Under the pieces are notes generated by a model. The model saw only the letters and a program-made list of their open reading frames with translations, had not been told where the DNA came from and searched no databases. A DNA stretch of 64,000 nucleotides from Pilasporangium apinafurcum (lineage: Eukaryota > Oomycota > Peronosporomycetes > Pythiales > Pythiaceae): contig BCKE01000001.1 of NCBI GenBank assembly GCA_001600495.1, positions 794,783 through 858,782 on the forward strand, in the 5' to 3' direction. Shown in pieces: positions 35,080 through 44,671 of the stretch (position 1 is its first letter; the number at the start of each line of letters is the position of its first letter). A program made the translations under genes and the position numbers.

Positions 35080-37290
35080 ATGTGGCTGCTACTTCCTTGG
35101 TTTTGCTTGTCTTTGATCAGTACGCTTTACTCATCGTTCCTACAAGTGAGCGCATTCAGCTGCGATGGAACTTGCAGTGGTCATGGTGCGTGCGATCGCT
35201 CGACAGGCATATGCTCTTGCTTTCCTGGATACATCGGTGTGACCTGCAAGTACCGCTCGTGTCCGTACGATATTGCCTGGGTCGATTACGCATCGGACAC
35301 GGATGTAGCACATGGACTGGCCGAATGCTCTGCCATGGGGCTCTGCGACCGATCGACCGGCACATGTAAATGCAATTCCGGATTCGAAGGCAACGCTTGT
35401 GAACGTATGTCCTGTCCGACGTGCACTAATGGCCGCTGTATCAGTATGCGTGAGGCCGCTGCAATCCAGGACAACACAAATTTCTTTGTTGCTACCACGT
35501 ACACTCTCTGGGACGCCGACAAGATCTTTGGGTGCCAATGCGACAATGGCTTCTTCGGCTACGATTGCTCGCAACGAGCGTGTCCCAAAGGTGATGATCC
35601 GATGACGACTGGCCAATTGAATGAAGTACAAAATCTTGTCTGTATCTGCGATGGCTGTACTGGCACGTTCGCGCTCACGTTTCGAAGACGCACAACCGTC
35701 AATTTATCACCAAATGATGATGATGTGGCTCTAAAAACTGCACTGGAGGCACTTGATACGATCCATGGAGTTACGGTCTCACTCTCTGGTTTGGCCACGA
35801 CGCTGTGTAGTGCTTCGGGGGTGACAATTTCCATCGAGTTCACAAACAACCCGGGTGATCTGCCGGACCTCCAAGTCCAAGACCGACTCACAGGCGGCAA
35901 TTCCGACCCATCGGTGACCTTGTCAGCCACTGGAGCGGTCCAAGGCACCCGGGAAGAAGTATATTGTTCAAACCACGGCTCCTGTGATACATCGACCGGT
36001 TTGTGCACGTGCCAGGTCGGATTCAGCAGCAGCAATGGCGCGAACAGCCCTGGGGCATTAGGCGACTGCGGCTATGGCACTCCCACTTTCTGTCCCACAA
36101 CTAGCAGTGGTATTTGTAACGGCCAAGGTACCTGCAGTAATTATCCGAACTATCAATGCACTTGCAACGCTGGCTTTACAGGCTACGATTGTTCAAAACG
36201 CACATGTCCGTCCGGGATCGCCTGGTTTGATGGCGCAACTGCCCCCAACACCGCGCATGCGATGGCTGTCTGCTCCAACAAAGGCTCCTGTGATACCGCC
36301 ACTGGACTCTGCTTCTGTCTTTCCATGTTCATGGGCTCTGCATGTGAGATCCTTGAGTGTCCTGGCACATCTAGTACTTGTAATGGTCATGGGACATGCA
36401 AGACGATGCAGCAACTTGCATTGGTATCAGCCGAGAATGGCGTACCTCGTGGTGTAACGTACGGAAATACACTTAACGTGCCATCAACATGGGATTACAA
36501 CAAAATCCAGGGCTGCGATTGCAACAAAGATTTTTATATGGGGCCATACTCTGGTGCATACGGTGATTTCCGTGATTACGACTGCTCTTCGCGCTTTTGC
36601 CCGTTGGGTGCTGATCCATTTGAAACCGGGAAAGTCAATGAGAAGCAGACATTGGTTTGCACTGCCGATGGCGGTTCATTCATGCTAACTTTCCGTCAGC
36701 AAACCACTGTACCGATTGCGTACAGCGCCACAACCGCCACAGTGAAGGCAGCACTGGAACAGTTGACGTCGATCGGCACTGTCAATATAGCATTTGATAC
36801 TGGAGTAGCTGTGTGTGGCGCGAGTGCTGTCAGTAAGTGGTTGTTTTCATTCGAGTTACTCTTACCTACCTTGACTTTGTATTGCTTTCTTCTCAACATT
36901 TATTTGACATACCACCAGCTACGACCATCGAATTTACATATGAGCAAGGCGATTTACCGCTGTTGACTGCAACAACCTCATCATTGACGCTTACCTCCAG
37001 CACCGCAACGATCGTTATTAATGAACTCGTCAAGGGGACCAAAGCCAACGCAGAATGCTCTCGTCGAGGCGTCTGTGGTAAGTACAATGGAGTCATTCAA
37101 TGTGATTGCTTCAGTTGATTTTCTGCAGCGCCAATAATGTTCGCTCGGGACGTCTTTGCCTGTCGTAGATCATTCCACTGGTGTCTGCTCCTGCTTCGAT
37201 TATTTCCTAAGCTCGGATGGCGATGGGAACTTTGGCACACGTGGAGACTGTGGGTATATTTCTCCCTATCCAGCCACAGCTGTGTCGTAA
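35080..37290 (+). CDS. Secreted EGF-like repeat protein
   Basis: Three exons: 35080-36832, 36919-37077 and 37169-37290, giving 677 residues. A signal peptide begins at the first ATG (MWLLLPWFCLSLIS). Tandem EGF-like units follow (CSGHGACDRSTGICSCFPG, CSAMGLCDRSTGTCKCNSG, CNGQGTCSNYPNYQCTCNAG and others). A module in which a CP-x-G-x-DP-x-x-TG-x-x-NE-x-Q-x-LVC segment leads into a beta-rich domain (FALTFRRRTTV and FMLTFRQQTTV) occurs twice, at about 170-300 and 505-610, so the protein grew by internal duplication. There is no membrane anchor. Probably an extracellular or surface adhesion protein. Human EGF nomenclature does not apply to it. Confidence 0.87.
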
Positions 37291-37347
37291 TTCACTACTT
37301 AACCTACTACTACTAGCATCACGAGAATAACGCTCAGCATGCTCATC

Positions 37348-39151
37348 TTAATACGCTTTCTTAAATGCTAGTACTTGGTAGAGCCCGGCGATTTCCCATT
37401 CGGCATCCGAGATCGTGCCTTGGTAGTTCATGACGTGCATCTTCTCAAGTAATGAGCGATGCTTATCCGTGTTTTTTAGAATAAACTGATGAAAATTCTG
37501 TTTTAGCAACAATTCGAATCCATTCTCCTTCAGCATACGACGCAGCAGATCATCAGGGACAAGATACTCCGGTAGATCTACCGCTTCTCCTCCTCCTGAA
37601 TCGTCGTCAGTGTTATCCCGCAATGTAAAGTTATACCGCAGACCAAATGACCCTTCTGGATTGGCGTGATACCCTGACAATTGCGGTCGGATGGTCTCAT
37701 CAAACCGAATCGTGCACACTTCCCGCTTCTTCTTATCACAGATTCGAATGTCTGCATCCCGTGGACCTTTTTCCTTCTCGTTATCGAGGCTCGCAAAGTA
37801 TTTCAACAAAATCTTGTTGGGATCCACAGTAGTAGCGATGAAGATGCCGCCATCAGCCAGGAGTTCATGCAGTGTCCGAAAGAACCGACTCGCGCGTTGC
37901 TCTTCGCCAAACATGTAATGGAATGAAAACTGCATTGAAATGATCTGGAAATAACCTGGCTCTTCCATCGGCACTGCATCATGCCAGCCTCGCTCACGCG
38001 ACCAACATCGCAGACTATCGTTCAACAGCGATACTCGGCCCAGATCGCCCTGAATAAACTGCACATCGAGGTTTTGATGTTGCGTGTTTGATGAAAACCG
38101 CTCTACAGCATCCTCCAACGATTTCTGAGCGATATCAACACCCACGTACTGGCTGATTCCGCGCTTGGCCCATTTCATGAGATCACCGCCTTTGCCGCAC
38201 GCTAGATCCAACACGCGGTCATCTCGCTTTGAGAAATCGCTAATGAGGATAGACTTTACCCAATTGTTCATCGCACGCATGTGGAAGAGCATACTATCCG
38301 CGCGATCACTCGTGGCATTGCGCTTGAGATTGTTGTAGAAATCGGCTGCAGCGTCCGGATCAGTTTCTTTCGAAATCTGATCGAATGGGCGCTTGCCTGT
38401 CACTGGAGCGGTGTAGGAAGGAGTATTATTACTCGTCACAAGATTTGCAATGTCCATCGTTGAGGAAGATGCTGATCGTAGACGCGGCGATTCATACTCT
38501 ACAACAAAACAAATGCCCCACCAGAGCATATACTTAGTCGAGCAGAACACACTAGTATACATTTAACCGCGCGCAATAGTAAAGAATACCTTGTGGTCGG
38601 TCTACCGCTCCAGATGCTGGTGGCCCAGGAGATAACAAATCCATCAGCGAGTTGGATTTCTTGCGTTCCATTCGCGGCGGAACCGTCACGTATGGTCGTG
38701 GTGACTGCTGTTGCTCATTTTGACTCCCTGTATCCGAATATTTGCGCTCATACGTCGAAAGCGGCGACGAAGATCCCTTCGAGGAAGCATTCGACGCGCG
38801 CCACTCGCCTCGGTCGTCACTGTAGCGACGATTTCTTTCTTCTTCCTGTTGATTATTTCCATACGTTGGCTCTGGCACAGGAAGTGGCTCTGGGGAGATC
38901 GGCAAGGCGTCGCTTGGCTTGGTACGCAGCACCGGTTTCTCATATGTAATCGTGTCGTTCTTGTTCTTGATGTGGAAGTAGAATTTCCGTCCTTCCGTGT
39001 CATACTGGTGTGACCAGCCACGCGGAATGTCGTCGTCCACCCAGTAGACCTTCTGCGTTTTCGCGTTAAAGTAATACGGCCGCTGCTTCGACCGTGACAT
39101 CGCCACTTCCCATCCAGTGGGCAGTGGTTCCTCATCCACCTCAAACACCAT
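37348..39151 (-). CDS. WW-domain mRNA cap guanine-N7 methyltransferase
   Basis: Two exons, 39151-38590 and 38498-37348, giving 570 residues. The N-terminus carries two WW-type units (PLPTGWEVAMSRSKQRPYYF, and IPRGWSHQYDTEGRKFYFH...YEKP). A charged disordered linker leads to a full RNMT/Abd1-like domain. Its SAM motif VLDLACGKGGDLMKW is at about 285-299, followed by YVGVDIAQKSLEDA, ISMQFSFHYMF and GGIFIATTVDPN. It methylates the guanine of the mRNA cap in the nucleus. WW domains commonly bind phosphorylated Ser-Pro, such as the RNA polymerase II tail, so the fusion may recruit the enzyme to transcription. That link is inference. The spliced junction reads RPQ then EYESPRLR. Confidence 0.9.
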
Positions 39152-39483
39152 TTTGCACTTTTATCTTGATGAGTGAAAAGCTACAAAATGCGGGCGAGAT
39201 CGCTAGTGACACAGACTCATTCGTCTGGTTACTAATTGGTTGCAAGCGTATATCAAACTATACACCCACACTATTTTTGAAATTGGATATATCATTATCC
39301 ATTTACGTAAAGTAAATATCGTTTTAAGGCGAGTACTTGAGTGTACGTGGGGGAGAGGACCAGTGTTGAGGTTAGGGATGATGTCCATCACTGTCCACCG
39401 CATCACTTGTAACGGTTGGGTTGTTTGCTCTACCTCGTGTCTTCTAGTGTTCACTGGGCAAACAACTTAACAAGCACATTAAA
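39152..39483. other. Divergent promoter region
   Basis: About 330 bp between the start codons of the cap methyltransferase and the permease gene. No other feature is supported. Confidence 0.5.
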
Positions 39484-40737
39484 ATGCCAAACGAACACGC
39501 CAAGCTGCTCCAGCCCACAACTGGGAATGTGAAGGAACGCGTCGCTCATGGAGAAGAAGGTTCAGCCGTGTCGTCATTCCTCGGTCTCGCGACGACCATG
39601 ATGGGGGCGTGTATTTTGACGCTCCCGGGCACTGTCGCTGCTGTGGGGGTCCTTCCGGCGATTTTGCTATTCGTCTTGGCTGGCACCGTCACGTATGTGT
39701 CGTTCGAGATCATTCGTATCTGCTGTGACGCAGTGGGTGAATTCTCGTATGAATCCCTGAGTTTACGGCTCTTGGGCCCATCGGGAGTATGGATGATCCG
39801 CTTGATGACGCTCGTGTTGCTCTTTGGCGCGATGGTAACGTATATGGTGATCGCCATGGACCTCTTTGAACCGTTTCTGGGTGGTTTGTTCACGCGCACG
39901 ACCATCGGATGGGTCTTCACGGTCATTGCTATCCCTTTGTGTCTCCCCGAGACAATCCATGAGCTCCGGTATGCGAATTTGATGGTCATTCTCTGCATTC
40001 TCTACATTCTGGTGGCGTTGTGCATCCGCACAGCACAGGACGATCCTGAATTGACAGCGCACATGGGTGGTGAGACGAATGTTAACGCTAGTCAGTTCTC
40101 ATCTGAAGTGTCTGCTATCGCATATGCGCTACCGATAATCACACTCAGTTTTGCGTGTCAATTGAATGTGCCACGTGCCTACCAAGAGATCCATGACAAG
40201 CCCGCTATGCGTCACGTGCATCAAACGCTCATGGGCTTTGCAGTCGTCTGCTATCTGCTTTTCGCATTGTTGGGGTATTTTTGCTTCCATGGTCATCCAC
40301 CCAGCGATATCTTGACAGGATTTGCTAGTGATGATATGCTCATTAATGGTGCACGTATCTGTTTGGGGGCAAGCATGGTCTTGAAGACACCGATGACATT
40401 CCAGCCGCTGCGTCAAGTTGTCGAGCTTTGCTTCTTAGGCCACAACCGCGAGAGCCTGTCGTTCCGCACCGTGATTACAGTCTTCTTTATGGTCTTGGCG
40501 CACTTTTTAGCGACACTCTCGCGTGATTTGGGGGTCGTCTTCTCTTTCATTGGTGCGCTGGCAGGAAATATTCTTTGCATCACCGTTCCCGGCATGTTTC
40601 TGTATGAAGTGAGTAAGAATGGCTACATCTACGAAAGTCACTTGTTTTATACGCGCCGTCTAGCGTGGGTGTTGACCTACACAGGCATCATCTTCTCCAT
40701 CACTTCGCTTTCGTACTTGGCGTATAGTGCTTTCTAG
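39484..40737 (+). CDS. Amino acid permease, AAAP/SLC38-type
   Basis: A single-exon, 417-residue membrane protein with about 11 predicted helices. The first helix region (SSFLGLATTMMGACILTLPG) matches the G-x-G-x-L-x-L-P-style start of the amino acid/auxin permease family. Length and topology fit SLC32/36/38 relatives. The N-terminal ~35 residues are polar and cytosolic. It likely exchanges or symports neutral amino acids at the plasma or vacuolar membrane. The substrate cannot be predicted. An ATG within a clean context follows about 330 bp of promoter sequence. Confidence 0.88.
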   Translation: MPNEHAKLLQPTTGNVKERVAHGEEGSAVSSFLGLATTMMGACILTLPGTVAAVGVLPAILLFVLAGTVTYVSFEIIRICCDAVGEFSYESLSLRLLGPSGVWMIRLMTLVLLFGAMVTYMVIAMDLFEPFLGGLFTRTTIGWVFTVIAIPLCLPETIHELRYANLMVILCILYILVALCIRTAQDDPELTAHMGGETNVNASQFSSEVSAIAYALPIITLSFACQLNVPRAYQEIHDKPAMRHVHQTLMGFAVVCYLLFALLGYFCFHGHPPSDILTGFASDDMLINGARICLGASMVLKTPMTFQPLRQVVELCFLGHNRESLSFRTVITVFFMVLAHFLATLSRDLGVVFSFIGALAGNILCITVPGMFLYEVSKNGYIYESHLFYTRRLAWVLTYTGIIFSITSLSYLAYSAF

Positions 40738-40861
40738 GCTAGTAAGAAGTGGAAATATGAAGTACATTTTCCATCGTAGAGAATTTAGATTTGCTCTTAA
40801 AAAATGAGTCTACATGTAGCTAACGGAATATGCAACACCATTGTTGTGTTGTTTTGCTAAT

Positions 40862-41998
40862 TTACTTCATACCGCAGCCATACAATTTCTGGTTGAATCC
40901 GGTTTTCGCCTTCTGCTGCTTGTCGCGCAAAAGCACGACCGTGCAGCAGACCTGACAGAGTCGTCCCACCGCCTCTTTTTCTTTCATTGGGTAGCTGAGG
41001 TCACCCGAGTGGTTCATGGCCATAATGCTCTTGATTTCCGACGCTTTCTTTGAGCAGTTCTTGCACACACATCGACCACACAAATTGCAGTCTTTCAGCG
41101 TATCCAGTAGACCTTTTGGGTTCTTGCAGATTTTGCAGCTGTTGCGAACAACATGTGACGGCGACAGCTGTGTTCCTTCCTGCATGCAGCAGACGAGCTT
41201 GACGAGCACTTTCTTCGGTACAATATCGCCCACAGTCGCGCCCGTGTGGTCGGGGATGTTGATTGATGCGCCACCCATCACCAGCGCACACGCGATTTCA
41301 ATCAACTCACGTTCTAATGCCATATGCAAGTATGTTGTCCCATTGATCTGTTCATTCAGATCAATCTCCTTCTTCTTTACACACAACTGCGTGATTATGG
41401 GATTATCTTTCTTGGTCGTCAAGATGTGAATCGCTAGTGGCGTCTGGCCGCGGACGTTGACGACGTTTACACTGGCGCCCATAGTCAACAATAAATACTC
41501 GACCATGTCCGCGGCATTTTCCTTCGCATTGCTCGCCGCAAAATGCAGTGCCGTGTTACCATGGCGGTCGCCAGTGTTTAGATGGTCCTGTACGCGCGGC
41601 AGCTTCGCAAGCGCCTTCAACACATCCAAATGACCTTTTTTTGCGGCAATGTGCAGTGCACTCTGGTTATTCTTCCGCTCACGCAGCTGCAGGATGCTGG
41701 CTGAGGAAATGGAGGAGGAGGAAGAAGAAGACCGCGTGCTGCTGCTAGTGGAGTTTGTGGGACTAAGCTCGTCTGTGCTGCCGCTATCGCGGGCGTCGTA
41801 CTCAAGGTCATACCCATACTTTTGCAGCGTGGCAACCAGCAATTTCGCTGTCTTGTTGGTGTCCTCCATTTGCTGCGGTGTTGTGTATGTGTCGAGTTGA
41901 TGAGAGAGAGATGGCGAATGACCACCCGAGTGATCGATCGTACCTCTTCTTTTTGCCAAGAGGTTATTGTCAACCAAAAATTCCACCAAGCGGCCCAC
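40862..41998 (-). CDS. Ankyrin-repeat protein with FYVE-like zinc finger
   Basis: The frame has 378 codons. Its first codon (41998) is GTG, the first ATG is at 41869 (MEDTNKTAKLLVATLQ), and a stop lies close upstream. The N-terminus VEFLVDNNLLAKRR looks coded, so an unseen 5' exon is possible. Ankyrin repeats occupy about 112-260 (SALHIAAKKGHLDVLKAL, NTALHFAASNAKENAADM, TTYLHMALERELIEIACAL). A Cys-rich finger follows (CKICKNPKGLLDTLKDCNLCGRCVCKNC, later RLCQVCC), spaced like a FYVE-type finger but lacking the R-R-H-H-C core. PI3P binding is therefore doubtful. It probably acts as an adaptor. Confidence 0.75.
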   Translation of the reverse strand: MGRLVEFLVDNNLLAKRRGTIDHSGGHSPSLSHQLDTYTTPQQMEDTNKTAKLLVATLQKYGYDLEYDARDSGSTDELSPTNSTSSSTRSSSSSSSISSASILQLRERKNNQSALHIAAKKGHLDVLKALAKLPRVQDHLNTGDRHGNTALHFAASNAKENAADMVEYLLLTMGASVNVVNVRGQTPLAIHILTTKKDNPIITQLCVKKKEIDLNEQINGTTYLHMALERELIEIACALVMGGASINIPDHTGATVGDIVPKKVLVKLVCCMQEGTQLSPSHVVRNSCKICKNPKGLLDTLKDCNLCGRCVCKNCSKKASEIKSIMAMNHSGDLSYPMKEKEAVGRLCQVCCTVVLLRDKQQKAKTGFNQKLYGCGMK

Positions 41999-42461
41999 CG
42001 TTTTTTGCTCAGAGAGTGAAGACGAGAGACTAGTGGGTGTATCTCATAAATGATATTTACTGTATTAACTCTTATAATGCATCAAAATTCCTCTTTACTT
42101 TGATAAAAGATATTTATTATTAAGGGTTTTACTATATTATTTTTTTAATTTATCTTTTTAATAGTAATGAAAAAAATTATATATAAGAGGTTAATTCAGA
42201 TCTTGGCTGAATTTTTATAGAACTCATCTGCTCAATGGCTTTCTTGCCGTCCCATCGAAACGGAAAGATTCGGATGTGATAGGAAAAAAATTTGGAATGA
42301 TGGCTTTTGATTGGCGAATCCAGTTCTTGACGTGGCATACGTAACATGTAAAAATAAGGAATGAGAAGGATACTTAATCAAATACAATCAAAATGTAACA
42401 CACTTTTACATTGTAGCAGCTGGATCAATGAGATCAAATTGATCATAATGATGTTGTAGGA
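41999..42461. other. AT-rich spacer next to the duplicated segment
   Basis: About 460 bp. The part from 42,050 to 42,200 is nearly pure A/T. It ends at the left breakpoint of the inverted duplicate. No gene is supported. Confidence 0.6.
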
Positions 42462-43437
42462 TGGGAACAAGTATGGTCCAAGTACGATTCTATTCTCGTA
42501 TCTTTGGAGAAGGAGAATCTCGTAGAACTAGATGAATGGTACCAGAAAACTCTGCCAACACTGCTGCATGCACGAGATCCGAGTCCATACATCACACATG
42601 AAGAATTGGTGCACCTGATGGAGTGGAAGCTCAAAAAGGGCAAATGGTATCATCCTCACGACAGCTTGGGTAGATGTTGATGAATTGTAAAGAGTGCAAT
42701 AACATGTTGTTGTGGATTATGTATTGTCGTGGATAGGCGTCCTCAACTAATGAAGTTTGTCCAGAATTTGTCTGCAAAAGATGTCAAAGATGCATCAACC
42801 GAGGCATTCAAAGAGTTGAAGAAAGATAGACACTTAAAGCAGGCGATAGAGGCACTTACTGTGCTGAAAGGGGTATGCTTAGAAAACTAGCCATGCTGTG
42901 GTCATTGTGATGCATTTTGATCATTCTTTTCCTTTATTCAGATTGGTCCAGCAACGGCGTCGGCAGTGCTTGCTGCTTATGATAACCATGTGCCATTCAT
43001 GGGAGACGAAGCACTAGAAGCCATAGCAAGTGAGTGTGCTATTTATTGATCAATCGAATTTCTGTGCCATTTGTGTTTTTCTTGTTGACGACATGGTGGA
43101 TTTTATGACAGAACTTATCGGTCCACGCAAATACACACTCAGCCATTTTCTCAGTTTTGCAGAGCAAATGGAAGCCAAGGCAGCATGGCTAAACAAACAG
43201 CAGCGTAAAGATGGTAAAGACGGAGATGAAAACTCGGTGTGGACAGCCCAAAAGTTGCAGCTGTGTCTCTACGCAGAGGCTCATGATTGTACAGAATTGA
43301 AAGCGGTAAAACAAACCGCTGCCTATTCAGGAGCAAAGGGAGGGAGATCCAAGAAGAAGCAATCTTCTCCACAGGAAGTAAACTCTGGGTCATCATCTAC
43401 TGAACGTCCACAGCGAAAGCGACGAAAAACCAATTGA
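42462..43437 (+). pseudogene. Truncated copy of the helix-hairpin-helix protein gene
   Basis: This is the inverted duplicate of the gene at 61811-62887. It retains the exon remnants 42462-42646, 42737-42872, 42942-43029 and 43112-43437, which encode everything from about residue 12 onward, and it keeps all splice sites. The start codon and promoter were left behind at the arm border. Upstream sequence is unrelated AT-rich DNA, so expression of a normal product is unlikely unless a new start was acquired. Confidence 0.85.
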
Positions 43438-43561
43438 GAAGCTCTAATTTGGCTTGGATGTTCTTGTTACTTGAACTCCTTTTTAAAAACAAACAAAAAT
43501 TGTGTCTCTACAGTTATCAGCAACCAAAGTAGTGTGCCTTGATCTATGCTTTCGTGTCCGT

Positions 43562-44320
43562 CTAAATGATGCCTAGCACACGCAGCCGACTTTCATACTC
43601 CATTTGGCCGATGTAGCACCCAATGAGTGCGCGGTCACCCCCTTCAAACGCGTACCGACCATGCATTACGCGCTGGTTATCCACAACGATCATTTGTCCA
43701 ACCTGGAGCTTGAGCGTCTTTTCGAACGTTTTGCTACGCATAATCTGCATTAGCTCGCGATGGTATCGATAGAATTTCCCTACATCCTCGAACGACAAGT
43801 GTGTCAACGGAGCACGGTCATAGTCATTATGACGAAATTGAACAATATTTCCAGCATGATCGACGCGAATGATCGGCTCCATCGTCGCCAAATGCGCGTC
43901 TTCGTCGAAATGGTGATAGTTCATGGGAGTGGTGGAGAGAAAACGATATGCGTCGGGATTCTGCTTTCGCAGTGTCTCGACCACATTGAACGCATCAATA
44001 TAGCGACTTTCGCCACCTTCTCCTGCCTGGGCAACGCAGTTGAAGATCTGCAAACCTGGTGGATCACGCATGTACGTGCCATCGGTATGATGCAGCAATT
44101 CAATATTGGTAGAGGCCGTGTCATTGTACTGTTGGTCTTCCGATTGTGGATTGGTGGTCCACATTGTCCCATAGATCGTTTCCATGACGAACCCAATCTT
44201 GCGCGCAAACTTTTCGGTCTCGTCCATGGATGATGGCGTCGAGGAGACCATCACAAGACCGTACTTGTACAAATCTTCCATAGCTGGCTTGATGTCAGCT
44301 ATGCACGATCCAAAGTCGTG
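43562..44320 (-). pseudogene. Truncated copy of the trimethyllysine-dioxygenase-like gene
   Basis: This is the inverted duplicate of 60928-61686. It encodes residues 177-428 of the 428-residue enzyme, identical to the intact copy, including the HHTDGT and VMHGR metal-binding segments. It lacks exon 1, the mitochondrial leader, the N-terminal zinc-type domain and the first ~50 residues of exon 2. An internal ATG at 44281 would give 239 residues without the N-terminal domain. Most likely non-functional. Confidence 0.87.
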
Positions 44321-44671
44321 GGTGAAGTGTTTGATTGTGGTGGCTGTGTGTCAATATGCTGACATGTGGGAAAACACTACCGAAATACGACTGCATCCAC
44401 AGATTGTTTATAGAAAAACATCCAGTAGATGGATAAGCATACTCTGGTGGAAGTAACAGATATTGGCAATTATCTTACGGTTGGGTGGCGTCTCCACACG
44501 CGCCGCGATGGCGCTTCCTTCTCATAAAAGACCGTGATACATCATATTCCTCATGTGCTGCTCAAGTAAAAAAGTAGTAGCTTTTTATCCATTATCACAT
44601 GGTTTGTACTATATGCCACTATTTCAAAATAGTGACAACTGTACTGCCGATTGAACATGCAATGAACAAAG
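44321..44671. other. Spacer between duplicate arm A and the CABLES-like gene
   Basis: About 350 bp of unique sequence after the right breakpoint of arm A. It should include the promoter of the CABLES-like gene. Nothing else is recognised. Confidence 0.5.

Larger units (their letters stand above)
42462..44320. repeat. Inverted repeat arm A (truncated copy)
   Basis: A segment of 1,859 bp that is the reverse complement of 60928-62786. Paired positions always sum to 105,248 from end to end, so no insertion or deletion separates the arms. No mismatch was found in the stretches compared, and coding frames in both copies translate identically. Both genes it carries are cut at the arm ends, so this arm is the derived copy. 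No target-site duplication is visible at its borders. Confidence 0.95.

Noticed and set aside
42050-42200. Nearly pure A/T stretch as an origin or centromere-like element
   Set aside because: Composition alone is not evidence. No motif or repeat structure supports it.
43760-44233. 157-codon frame antisense to the truncated dioxygenase, repeated at 61015-61488
   Set aside because: Its presence in both places follows from the duplication and is not evidence for selection.
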